Shown: in pieces, positions 25,695-33,280 of the stretch
Layout of the letters: each line of letters begins with the position of its first letter
Numbering within the stretch: the first letter of the stretch is position 1
From: Bifidobacterium pseudolongum subsp. pseudolongum DSM 20099
GTDB lineage: Bacteria > Actinomycetota > Actinomycetes > Actinomycetales > Bifidobacteriaceae
Reading direction: 5' to 3'
Assembly (NCBI RefSeq): GCF_000771225.1
Contig: NZ_JDTZ01000003.1
Location: forward strand, 124,001 to 188,000
DNA: 64,000 nucleotides
The notes under the pieces: model-generated
Database searches by the model: none
Seen by the model: only the letters and a program-made list of their open reading frames with translations
Told to the model about the DNA's origin: nothing
Translations under genes and position numbers: made by a program

Positions 25695-27014
25695 ATGGAA
25701 GCCACGGTACAGATCGAACGATACGCGGATCAGGGCAGGTGCGTCGCACACATCGACGGGCGCGTCGTCTTTGTGCGGTTCGCACTGCCGGGCGAGCGCG
25801 TGAGGATCGTGCTCGACGAGCCGACCGACAGGAACGACCGGTTCTGGACCGGTGAAGTCGTCGAGGTGCTCGAGGCGAGCCCGGACCGTGTGGCGCCGAG
25901 CTGGCCGCTCGCCGGACCGCTCGCGATGGGCGGCGGCGTCGGTGGCGCCGACCTCATCCATGTGTCGCTCGAAGGTCAGGAACGGTGGAAGGAAGCCGCG
26001 GTCATGGACGTGATGCGCCGGCTCGGCCATGTGGAGCTCGACGAGATCCCCGTCTATGCCATGCCCGGCGATGAGGAGGCGCAAGGCCTCCAGTGGCGCA
26101 CGCGCATCGAGATGATCACCGACGATGAGGGACGGCCGTCGATGCACCGCCGTGGCAGCCACGTACGCGTACCGATCGACACGATGCCGCTCGCGACGCG
26201 CGCCGTGCTCGAAGCGGCCGCGATGAACGACGTGTGGGGCGGCGCGCTACCCGCCAACGCGCAGGTGCGCATCGCCGTTCCCGAGCCGCGCGTGGACGCC
26301 GCGGACATCGCGGATGGGGCTGCGCTGCGCCGTGCCATCGGCAGGAACTACGCCATCATCGTCGACGGCAAGGTGCGCCACGGCAGCCGCAGCCTGACCG
26401 AGCGGATCACCGTGGACGGACACACCTTCGACTACACGGTGGACGCCGCCGGCTTCTGGCAGATGCACCGCGAGGCACCGCAGGTGCTGCCGCAGTATGT
26501 CATCGACCAGATCCGCGAAGTCCTTGGCGACCGCGCGCCCCGCAACGGCCGCAATCTGGTGATCTGGGACCTGTATGCGGGATCCGGCCTGTTCACGCTG
26601 CCGCTCGCGACCCTGATCGACGAGCATGCGAAGCTCGTCAGCGTCGAAGGTGCGAAGACGGCGGTCGCGAACGCCCGCAGGAACCTCAAGAGCGCGGGCA
26701 TCCACACGGTGCAGGCGTTGTGCGGCGACGTGCTCAAGACGCTCGAGAAAGACATCGATCCGCAGCGCGCGCACCCCGACATCGTCGTCCTCGACCCGCC
26801 GCGCGCGGGCGCGAAGGCGAAGGTGTGCACGAAGATCGCGAACTCCGGCGCGCCGATCGTCGTGTACATCGCGTGCGACCCGGCGTCGCTCGCGCGTGAC
26901 ACGGCGACGCTCACCCAGCATGGATATGCGCTCCATTCGATCGCCGCGTTCGACATCTACCCGATGACGCACCATGTTGAGACGGTAGCATTGATGTCAA
27001 GAGTCAGAGGCTAA
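25695..27014 (+). CDS. TrmA/RumA-family tRNA/rRNA (uracil-5-)-methyltransferase with island-derived C-terminus
   Basis: A 439-residue SAM-dependent RNA m5U methyltransferase. The N-terminal TRAM domain (ATVQIERYADQGRCVAHIDGRVVFVRFALPGERVRI, residues 2-38) is followed by the SAM motif DLYAGSGLFTLPL, motif IV VVLDPPRAG, catalytic Cys394 in YIACDP and general base Glu429 in HHVETV. The last codons are anomalous: after GAG-ACG they read GTA GCA TTG ATG TCA AGA GTC AGA GGC TAA, far more AT-rich than the rest of the gene. The host version of this end (HVETVAVFTK, stop) survives at 33582-33614 beyond the island. The gene was therefore entered at its 3' end and re-completed by foreign sequence, with the catalytic Glu kept. 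Activity should be preserved. Confidence 0.9.
   Translation: MEATVQIERYADQGRCVAHIDGRVVFVRFALPGERVRIVLDEPTDRNDRFWTGEVVEVLEASPDRVAPSWPLAGPLAMGGGVGGADLIHVSLEGQERWKEAAVMDVMRRLGHVELDEIPVYAMPGDEEAQGLQWRTRIEMITDDEGRPSMHRRGSHVRVPIDTMPLATRAVLEAAAMNDVWGGALPANAQVRIAVPEPRVDAADIADGAALRRAIGRNYAIIVDGKVRHGSRSLTERITVDGHTFDYTVDAAGFWQMHREAPQVLPQYVIDQIREVLGDRAPRNGRNLVIWDLYAGSGLFTLPLATLIDEHAKLVSVEGAKTAVANARRNLKSAGIHTVQALCGDVLKTLEKDIDPQRAHPDIVVLDPPRAGAKAKVCTKIANSGAPIVVYIACDPASLARDTATLTQHGYALHSIAAFDIYPMTHHVETVALMSRVRG
26972..26989 (+). repeat. Left junction core of the island (attL-like)
   Basis: This 18-bp segment, CCATGTTGAGACGGTAGC, matches 33581-33598 at 16 of 18 positions. It covers the codons for the conserved HVETVA motif of the RNA methyltransferase. 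It marks where host coding sequence turns into island sequence. Confidence 0.7.
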
Positions 27015-27161
27015 GGGGTGAGAAAAGCCTTATTTTAAGCCATTCCTGCACACCTGACCTTTTTGCAAAAGGATGGTCCAACTAAGAAAAAACTCTCTGG
27101 GGGAACTTATCGAACGGGCTATTTTATAGGGTCGAGACTCGTGATTGGATATTTAATAGGT

Positions 27162-28854
27162 TGAGGTGGTGCCGATTTCTTGGACTCTTTGGTGGGAAAG
27201 GAGTCCACTGATGGTGAAGTACACGAGGGAGCAGAGGCTTCGTGCGGTGAGGTTGTACGAGCAGTACGATCGCAGCGCGGCGTCGGTGACCGACGAGCTG
27301 GGGTATCCGTCCCGGCAGATGCTGGTGCGCTGGCATCGGGCATGGGTCGAGGCCGGCCGCGACGACGGCGGCTCGCTTGGTGACGGGCGCGGGGAACGCT
27401 ACACGCCCGGGCAGAAACGCGCGGCGGTCGATCATTACCTGCGGCACGGGAGGTGCGCGGCGCGCACGATCCGCGCGCTGGGCTATCCGTGCAAGGCGCT
27501 GTTGGCGCGCTGGGTCGACGAGCTGGAGCCGGGCCAACGGCCGGATCAGGCGGGCTCCCGTGGATGCGAGGACGCGTCGCAAGGCGGTGGTCGAATATGC
27601 CTCGGGCTCCAGGACGAGTCGGCAGGTCGGCGAGGAGCTGGGGGTCAGTGCCGATGTCGTGCGAAACCGGAAGCACAAGATGCTTGCGGGCGACGACAAG
27701 GAGCGTGCGATGGGCGACGACGCGGACAAGGGCGGAACGCCGAAGTCCCGCGAGGACCGGCACCGCGATGACGGTGGCAGATCCCTTGAGGACATGCGGC
27801 GGGAACGCGACGAGATACGTTCGCAGCTGACGCGGATGCGCGCCGAGCGCGACGAGCTGGAGATCGAGCTGGAGATCATCCGCTACACGAAGGAGCTGTT
27901 GGGAAAAGGGCGGGGCGCAGACCCCGACAACCTGACCAACGCCGGGAGGACCCGTCTGGTATTGCATCTGGCCGACAGGTTCGCCATGAAGCCACGCGAC
28001 CTGCTGGGAAGGTGCGGCCTGTCGCGCAGCACATTCTACGACAACAGGAAGCGTCTGGGCCGGCCCGAGCGGGACGAGTGGCTGCTCGATCCCGTCCGGC
28101 GGGCGTTCGAGCAAAGCCTGGAACGATACGGATACCGGCGTATATGGCGCATGCTGCGCGACCAGGGCATACGCGTGTGCGCCCGGCGCGTCATGAAGCT
28201 CATGACCCGGCACGGCATCGCCCCCAAGCTACGGAGTCGCAGGCGCTACAACTCCTATTCGGGCGAGCACAGCCCGGCGCCCGCCAACCTTGTCAATCGC
28301 CGTTTCCACGCCAAAGCGCCCAACCGGCTGTGGGTCACCGACATCACCGAGTTCCGCATCGGCGAAGGAAAGATATACCTCAGCCCGGTCATCGACTGCT
28401 ACGACGGCATGCCCGTGGCATGGAGCATCGGCACCAGCCCGACGGCCGAACTGGCCGACACCATGCTCGAGCAGGCATGCGCCACCCTCAAGGACGGCGA
28501 GCATCCCGTCATCCACTCGGACCGGGGCTGTCATTACCGCTGGCCCGGATGGATCCGCATCTGCGAACGCCACGGGCTGACGCGTTCCATGAGCGCCAAG
28601 GCTGCTCGCCGGACAACGCCGCCGCCGAGGGCTTCTTCGGCCGATTGAAGCAGGAGTTCTACTACAACCAGAACCATCAGGACGACAGCATCGACGAATT
28701 CATCGACGCCCTGGAAGCCTATCTGGTCTGGTATCGCGACGAACGCATCAAGACCGAATACGGCATGAGCATCCGCCGACACCGACAAGCACTAGGGTTC
28801 ATGGCATAATCAAGAACAGCGACAACGCAGTCCAAGATTTATGCACCACCCCCA
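27162..28854 (+). mobile_element. IS3-family insertion sequence, frameshifted
   Basis: The ends are imperfect inverted repeats of about 25 bp: the left end at 27162-27186 begins TGAGGTGGTGC and the right end at 28829-28854 finishes GCACCACCCCCA. They share GGTGGTGC and TCTTGGACT blocks. I see no convincing 3-4 bp target duplication. The GC-rich element interrupts the low-GC left arm of the island, so it landed there after the island formed or arrived. Its transposase reading frame carries two frameshifts. Confidence 0.85.
27211..28809 (+). pseudogene. IS3-family transposase (helix-turn-helix plus DDE integrase), two frameshifts
   Basis: Translation from ATG 27211 (AAGGAG upstream) gives two HTH modules: MVKYTREQRLRAVRLYEQYDRSAASVTDELGYPSRQMLVRW and YTPGQKRAAVDHYLRHGRCAARTIRALGYP. 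Near 27545, in a G-rich stretch, the frame moves by +1 and continues as APVDARTRRKAVVEYASGSRTSRQVGEELGVS. A coiled coil (EDMRRERDEIRSQLTRMRAERDELEIELE) and the rve core (WVTDITEF ... HSDRGCHY) follow. Near 28597 the frame shifts back (one G short in AAGGCTGC), after which NAAAEGFFGRLKQEFYY supplies the third acidic residue. Programmed IS3 frameshifting is -1, so the first shift does not fit it. The element is probably dead, unless these are sequencing errors in G runs. Confidence 0.85.
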
Positions 28855-28875
28855 ATCAACCGCGTCGACTAAAAC

Positions 28876-28918
28876 TAAGCCATTCAGAGGATCAAATTCC
28901 CCTGGATGGCTTTTTTCG
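28876..28918 (+). terminator. Rho-independent terminator at the left end of the metal cassette
   Basis: AGCCATTCAGAGG pairs with CCCCTGGATGGCT (with wobble pairs), followed by a T-run of six. It is Firmicute-like and ends whatever transcript lay upstream before the IS element arrived. It insulates the FNR-box promoter at 28948. Confidence 0.7.
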
Positions 28919-28947
28919 TAAAAAAAATTTTTGCAAAAATCCCGATC

Positions 28948-28989
28948 TTGATAGAAATCAATGGAGGAATTCTGCTTTCTCGGTATGTT
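28948..28989 (+). promoter_or_regulatory. FNR-type class II promoter for the metal P-type ATPase
   Basis: Perfect FNR box TTGAT-AGAA-ATCAA (28948-28961) with a -10-like TATGTT at 28984-28989. The box centre is 41.5 bp before the expected +1 (28996), the classic class II activator position. A strong AAGGAGG (29004-29010) precedes the ATPase start. Confidence 0.75.
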
Positions 28990-29021
28990 AAAAGCATCAA
29001 AGCAAGGAGGTCAAAAGATCA

Positions 29022-30950
29022 ATGCAAAAATGGTTAATGAAAAATCGCAACCGGCTGACGGCCGCTACGGGCATCTTAATCGTCCTGGCCTTTGCCGCAA
29101 AATGGTTATTTAAAAGTGAAGCAGCAGAGTCCGGCCTGCTCCTGGCCGCCTCCCTCATCGGCGGCTTCCCGATCGCCGCATCCGCTTGGCAGGCCCTGAA
29201 AGTCAAAGTCATCAGTATCGACTTGCTGGTGACCCTGGCCATCTTAGGTGCCTTCGTCATCCAGGAATTCGAAGAATCCGCCATCGTGGCCTTCCTCTTC
29301 TTGTTTGGGGCTTACCTTGAACAAAAGACCCTGGCCAAGACCCGGTCAGCCATCAAGGAACTGGTGGAGATGGTGCCAGAAACCGCCCTCCGGCAGACGG
29401 CAGACGGCGACTTTGAAGAAGTTGACTTAGACGACCTGGACGAAGGGGACATCGTTTTGGTCAAGACCGGCGGCAAGATCCCGGTTGACGGGGAAGTCGT
29501 CTCCGGTTCCGGGACGGCCAACGAAGCCAGCATTACCGGTGAATCCATGCCTTTAGACAAAAAGCCCGGCGACCCGGTCTATGCCGGTACTATTTTGGAA
29601 AACGGGACCATCCGGATCGAGGCGGAAAAAGTCGGGGATGAGACGACTTTTGGCAAGATCATCGAACTGGTCGAAGAAGCCCAGGACTCCAAGTCCCAGG
29701 CTGAGCGTCTAATTGACCGCTTCTCCAAGTACTACACCCCAGTCGTCCTGCTCCTGGCCATTATTGTTGGCCTCATCAGCCAAGACCTGGAACTGGCTGT
29801 AACCATCCTGGTTCTCGGCTGCCCGGGTGCCTTGGTTATCGGGGTTCCGGTCTCCAACGTGGCCGGAATCGGCAATGGGGCCAAGCAGGGGATCCTTTTT
29901 AAAGGCAGTGAAGTCATCACCAAGTTCAGCAAGGTCGACACGATCATGTTCGACAAGACCGGGACCTTGACTTACGGCGACCCCCGGGTCAGCCAGGTGA
30001 AAAAGTACGGCCAGGGCCAGCTGGCTGAACAGCTTTTGGTTAGCGTGGAAAAAGAATCTGCCCACCCTTTGGCGAAAGCCATCACTGGCTACTATGAAGA
30101 CCTGGAAGCTAAAGAAGTTGAAGCTTCCCAGGTCCTCCAGGGCGGCGGGATCGTTGCTCAAGTAGCTGGCCAGCAGGTCCTGGTCGGCAACCACTACCTG
30201 CTTGACCAGTACCATGTCCCAGTCGCAAAACAAATGGAAAGGGACATGGAAGAGCTGGCGAGTGCTGGTAATTCCCTGGTTCTGGTGGCCGTTAACGGGC
30301 AGCTGGAACTTGCTTTAGGCTTAAAGGATGAGATCCGGGCCGGGGTCAAGGAAGACCTGGCTGCTTTAAAGAAGCTGGGCGTCAAGAACCTGCTCCTCTT
30401 GTCCGGTGACAACCAGAAGACGGTTGACCTGGTAGCGGAAGAACTGGGCCTCACTGAGGCATATGGCCAGCTTTTGCCAGAAGACAAGGCCGAATTTGTC
30501 AAAAAGCGGCAGGCGGCCGGTGAAATCGTGGCCTTTGTCGGCGACGGGATCAACGACAGTCCGTCACTGGCCCGGGCAGACATCGGGATTGCCATGGGCA
30601 GCGGGACTGACGTGGCAATTGAGACTTCAAACGTGGTCCTCATGAACGGCAGCTTTGACCGGATTCCGCGGGCCCTGGCCCTGGCTAAGGCCACCCGGCG
30701 GAACATGATTGAGAACATCACCATCGCCCTGGCTGTCGTAGCCGTCCTGCTGGTCAGCGTGTTAGCCAGCTCATGGATGAACATGGCCATCGGGATGTTT
30801 GTTCACGAAGGCAGTATCCTGATTGTAATCTTAAACGCCATGCGCCTTCTGGCCTACCGGTCAAAATTGCAAAAATCGCGAAAGTTGATAGAAAACAATT
30901 TTTCGCAAGCAGCAGGCCCGTATACTAAGGGCATCGAAAGTATCCAATAG
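29022..30950 (+). CDS. Heavy-metal P1B-type ATPase with a CPG transmembrane motif
   Basis: A 642-residue metal-exporting ATPase without an N-terminal metal-binding domain. Motifs: actuator ITGES at 171-175, transmembrane CPG at 267-269 (in VLGCPGALVIG), phosphorylation site DKTGT at 311-315, HP-locus SAHPLAKA at 346-353 and hinge VGDGINDSP. CPG replaces the CPC or SPC of better-known subgroups, so the metal cannot be assigned. Codon use and sequence resemble lactobacilli, not the flanking genes. Linked HMA, Ric-like and FNR-like genes suggest iron, copper or another redox-active metal. It has its own FNR-box promoter, and its 3' end contains the promoter of the next gene. Confidence 0.88.
   Translation: MQKWLMKNRNRLTAATGILIVLAFAAKWLFKSEAAESGLLLAASLIGGFPIAASAWQALKVKVISIDLLVTLAILGAFVIQEFEESAIVAFLFLFGAYLEQKTLAKTRSAIKELVEMVPETALRQTADGDFEEVDLDDLDEGDIVLVKTGGKIPVDGEVVSGSGTANEASITGESMPLDKKPGDPVYAGTILENGTIRIEAEKVGDETTFGKIIELVEEAQDSKSQAERLIDRFSKYYTPVVLLLAIIVGLISQDLELAVTILVLGCPGALVIGVPVSNVAGIGNGAKQGILFKGSEVITKFSKVDTIMFDKTGTLTYGDPRVSQVKKYGQGQLAEQLLVSVEKESAHPLAKAITGYYEDLEAKEVEASQVLQGGGIVAQVAGQQVLVGNHYLLDQYHVPVAKQMERDMEELASAGNSLVLVAVNGQLELALGLKDEIRAGVKEDLAALKKLGVKNLLLLSGDNQKTVDLVAEELGLTEAYGQLLPEDKAEFVKKRQAAGEIVAFVGDGINDSPSLARADIGIAMGSGTDVAIETSNVVLMNGSFDRIPRALALAKATRRNMIENITIALAVVAVLLVSVLASSWMNMAIGMFVHEGSILIVILNAMRLLAYRSKLQKSRKLIENNFSQAAGPYTKGIESIQ
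30885..30926 (+). promoter_or_regulatory. Second FNR-type promoter, inside the end of the ATPase gene
   Basis: FNR-like box TTGAT-AGAA-AACAA (30885-30898, one mismatch) and a -10-like TATACT at 30921-30926. The spacing, 36 bp from box start to -10 start, is identical to that of the ATPase promoter. The upstream segment TTGCAAAAATC-N-CGA also recurs in both, so one promoter is a duplicate of the other. Confidence 0.7.
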
Positions 30951-30971
30951 AAAAAGAAAGGACAAGAAATC

Positions 30972-31199
30972 ATGCAAAAAGCAATTTTACAACTTGAAAC
31001 ATTAGCCTGCCCGACCTGCATGCAGAAGATCGCGGGGGCCATCGCCAATGTCGACGGGGTTGAAAAGACCAGCGTTAAGGTCCTCTTCAACGCAAGCAAG
31101 GCCAAGGCCAACTTCGACCCGGAAAAAACCAATTTGGACACGATTGCTCAATCCGTGAAGAATATCGGCTATGACGTCTTGAAGGCCAGCGCTAAATAA
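30972..31199 (+). CDS. HMA-domain metallochaperone (CopZ-like)
   Basis: A 75-residue single heavy-metal-associated domain, MQKAILQLETLACPTCMQKIAGAIANVDGVEKTSVKVLFNASKAKANFDPEKTNLDTIAQSVKNIGYDVL, with the metal-binding Cys13-x-x-Cys16. The usual MxCxxC methionine is replaced by Leu. AAAGGACAAG precedes the start. It follows the P-type ATPase, which lacks its own HMA domain, so it probably delivers the metal to that pump. It also has a separate FNR-type promoter and may be made in excess. Confidence 0.88.
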   Translation: MQKAILQLETLACPTCMQKIAGAIANVDGVEKTSVKVLFNASKAKANFDPEKTNLDTIAQSVKNIGYDVLKASAK

Positions 31200-31249
31200 G
31201 AGAAAAAGCAAAAACAAGAAAAACGACTAATCAAGAAAAAAGGAGAAAA

Positions 31250-31531
31250 ATGATGATCAAGGAATTTTTTACCAAGAACGATGAAATGTTAGACTTATAT
31301 ACGAAGGCAATTACCAAGGCCCACGGCGCCCACCACCCGGAAGTCTTTGAAGTCCGCAAGGTTTATGAAGACATCCAAAAGAAAGTGAAGGCCGGCCAGG
31401 AAGACTTGACTGCCGACTTCAGCAGGCTGCGGTCCTTGACCGCGGATTACGCCATTCCGGCCGACGCCTGCGGGGCGATGACTAAGACCTATCAGACCCT
31501 GGAAGAATTCGACCACTTGGTCCAGGGCTAA
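31250..31531 (+). CDS. Ric/ScdA-like small iron-related protein
   Basis: A 93-residue helical protein (MMIKEFFTKNDEMLDLYTKAITKAHGAHHPEVFEVRKVYEDIQKKVKAGQEDLTADFSRLRSLTADYAIPADACGAMTKTYQTLEEFDHLV). It resembles the short lactobacillar proteins called Ric, related to part of the iron-sulfur-cluster repair di-iron (ScdA/YtfE) family. HGAHHPE is the His/Glu-rich segment and a single Cys lies near residue 74. It is too short for a full hemerythrin-like di-iron site, so a repair role is an analogy. AAGGAG precedes the start. It is co-directional between the HMA gene and the Fnr-like regulator gene, 50 and 24 bp away. Confidence 0.65.
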   Translation: MMIKEFFTKNDEMLDLYTKAITKAHGAHHPEVFEVRKVYEDIQKKVKAGQEDLTADFSRLRSLTADYAIPADACGAMTKTYQTLEEFDHLVQG

Positions 31532-31555
31532 TTTTTACCAGCAGAGGAGGGCAAA

Positions 31556-32206
31556 ATGCAGCATATATGTGTCAGCCTTGTTCCCTTATTCATGGACCTG
31601 CCAGGAAAAGACCAGCTTAAGATCAATTCCCTGGCCATCCACCGGCGCTATCAAAAGGGTGAGACGATTTTTCAGCCAGGGGATGAAAAGCTGCAGATCG
31701 TGGCCCGGGGAAGCATGAAGGTTTACCAGCTGTCCGCCAGCGGCCGCGAGCAGCTGCTCCGGGTTGCCCAGCCGGGTGACTATGAAGGGGAAAAGCAGCT
31801 TTTTGGCCTGGAAAACGACAGCTTCTTCGGTGAGGCCATGGAGAATACGGAAATCTGCAGCTTGGGCAAGGCCGACTTCAACCGGGTCCTCCTAGGAAAT
31901 CCCCAGCTCTCCCTCAAACTGCTGGAACTCAGCACCCAGAAGCTGCTGGCCACGGAAAGACAGACCCAGTTCCTGGCCATGGAGCGGGTCGAAGAAAGGC
32001 TGGCCAGCTACCTGCTCGACTTGGCTAAAGTGGCTGGAAGCGACCAGGTCCAGCTGTCCATGAAGATGAAAGATATCGCCTTCTACTTGGGAACTACTCC
32101 CGAAACCCTCTCCCGCAAATTCAAACTCCTCGAAAAAATGGGCTATCTGAAAAGGACAGGCAAGCAGGTGAAAATCCTTGATGAAGATGGCCTGCTGGAC
32201 TTGTAA
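31556..32206 (+). CDS. Crp/Fnr-family transcriptional regulator of the island cassette
   Basis: A 216-residue regulator. The cNMP-binding beta-barrel (KGETIFQPGDEKLQIVARGSMKVYQLSASGREQLLRVAQPGDY, residues 34-76) is followed by the long dimer helix and a C-terminal HTH. The recognition helix TTPETLSRKFKLLE has E183, S186 and R187, the E-x-x-S-R set with which FNR-type proteins read TTGAT/ATCAA. Exactly such boxes lie before the ATPase and HMA genes. The N-terminus has one Cys (C5) and another at 101, not the four of an iron-sulfur FNR, so it is closer to the FLP type and may sense thiol redox or metal. GAGGAGG precedes the start. Last gene of the cassette. Confidence 0.88.
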   Translation: MQHICVSLVPLFMDLPGKDQLKINSLAIHRRYQKGETIFQPGDEKLQIVARGSMKVYQLSASGREQLLRVAQPGDYEGEKQLFGLENDSFFGEAMENTEICSLGKADFNRVLLGNPQLSLKLLELSTQKLLATERQTQFLAMERVEERLASYLLDLAKVAGSDQVQLSMKMKDIAFYLGTTPETLSRKFKLLEKMGYLKRTGKQVKILDEDGLLDL

Positions 32207-32214
32207 TAGACAAG

Positions 32215-32251
32215 AAAAATCTCCCTCTAGATTACTAGGAGGAGATTTTTT
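32215..32251 (+). terminator. Terminator of the metal/FNR cassette
   Basis: AAAAATCTCC pairs with GGAGATTTTT (at least 10 bp), ending in a T-run, just after the regulator stop codon. A Firmicute-style rho-independent terminator. Confidence 0.85.
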
Positions 32252-32279
32252 ACTATCGAAAAAGAAAGATGAAGACGGC

Positions 32280-32531
32280 TTAGTGCAAGGCAGTTACAAA
32301 AGTGATCAGGCCGAAGATAATGCCAGGGACATTGGCAATAAAGACCGGCCAGTCCTTGTACTTCTGCAAAAGGGCGTAGCTGCACCAAAAGGAGCTGTCG
32401 ATGGAGGCAACCAGCGGCTGTATGGGATTGCCATATTGGCCGTGCAAGTTGTTGATGATCAGCGGAATATATGAGACGTACATCAGAATTGACATGATGC
32501 TGGCAATCCGGCCGACAAGCATGGCTTTCAT
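32280..32531 (-). CDS. SemiSWEET/PQ-loop family sugar transporter
   Basis: An 83-residue, three-helix protein: VGRIASIMSILMYVSYIPLIINNLHGQYGNPIQPLVASIDSSFWCSYALLQKYKDWPVFIANVPGIIFGLITFV. The first-helix motif YVSYIPLI (equivalent to the PQ loop) and the third-helix NxPGIIFG are SemiSWEET hallmarks; these work as dimers for facilitated sugar movement. I take ATG 32531, since the frame upstream of it belongs to the neighbouring truncated gene on the opposite strand. At 83 residues it is within the family range, perhaps a few residues short, so the rearrangement may have trimmed the original start. Firmicute-like composition. Confidence 0.78.
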   Translation of the reverse strand: MKAMLVGRIASIMSILMYVSYIPLIINNLHGQYGNPIQPLVASIDSSFWCSYALLQKYKDWPVFIANVPGIIFGLITFVTALH

Positions 32532-33134
32532 GCGATTCCTGACTTCAGTAAGCAAAGCATCGCAGACCGGGCTGAGATCTATCTGAGAATGGCAAGTGAC
32601 ATCTGGAATCCAGACGCCATTAAGGAAATCGTTGGTGGATGGGCCGATGACGATGAGAAGGACTTCTTCAAGAACGAGAAGGGCCGTGAATTTACAGTCG
32701 GCTATGCAGAAAGAAGCTGGCCAGACGCTCTGGAATACGGATTCCTGTCTGCGAACCTTGGCGGCAGCGGGAAATCTATTTATAACGTTCAGGTCGGAGA
32801 TACGGTTTATTGCCATATCGCTGGATATGGCTTTGTAGGTATTGGCGAATGCACATCAACCGCTGTGCCGATGAAGAACTTCAAAGTGATGGTCGACGGC
32901 GCTTCAACTCCTGTAGCAGACGCGCCGTGGAAATCCGAGGAATCCAAGGAGAAACTTGATCCCAACAAGGAAGTATTTATCGAAGTTGCATGGAAGAAAT
33001 ATGTGACGGATATTAATGACGGCTACTGGGAGAAAGGAATGACGACAGTCTCGCTTGTAGCCTACATGCTTAATGACAAGACGACGCATCAGAAGGTCAG
33101 AGACCATTTCGGATACACCGACAGCGCCGATTAA
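32532..33134 (+). pseudogene. Truncated gene keeping a C-terminal PUA/EVE-like domain
   Basis: The frame is open from about 32532 (IPDFSKQSIADRAEIYLRMASDIWNPDAIKEIVGG...) and ends at TAA 33132-33134. Plausible coding sequence precedes the first in-frame ATG (32589), so the 5' part has been lost. The product WNPDAIKEIVGGWADDDEKDFF ... VGYAERSWPDALEYGFLSANLGG ... VQVGDTVYCHIAGYGFVGIGECTSTAVPM resembles the EVE/PUA-like modified-base-reading domain found at the C-terminus of some nuclease or restriction-associated proteins. The assignment is by pattern only. The lost N-terminal domain is unknown. Base composition fits the island. Confidence 0.6.
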
Positions 33135-33226
33135 ATCTTTCATCGGTGGCCATACTTTTTAACGATTGCAGATTGGAGGTGTCGCGGAGCCAGTAGCAGA
33201 ATGCCAGTCGAGAATCTGCGACGGTA

Positions 33227-33280
33227 GAAAACCGGACATTGAAAAGCAAAACCGGACATTCAAATAGAAAACCGGACATT
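33227..33280 (+). repeat. Triple direct repeat AAAACCGGACATT with 20-bp period
   Basis: Three copies, at 33228-33240, 33248-33260 and 33268-33280, keep exact 20-bp spacing. Multiple direct copies of a short sequence near the tip are typical of IS21-family ends, where they bind the transposase. No istA or istB gene is nearby, so this would be a lone end or a solo remnant. Confidence 0.7.

Noticed and set aside
27211..28809. Programmed ribosomal frameshifting in the IS3 element
   Set aside because: The first change of frame is +1, not the usual -1, and I see no slippery A-rich heptamer; the second would also need a separate event.
33227..33280. Three short repeats considered as a CRISPR fragment
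   Set aside because: The 20-bp period leaves only about 7 bp between repeat cores, far too short for spacers, and no cas gene is present.
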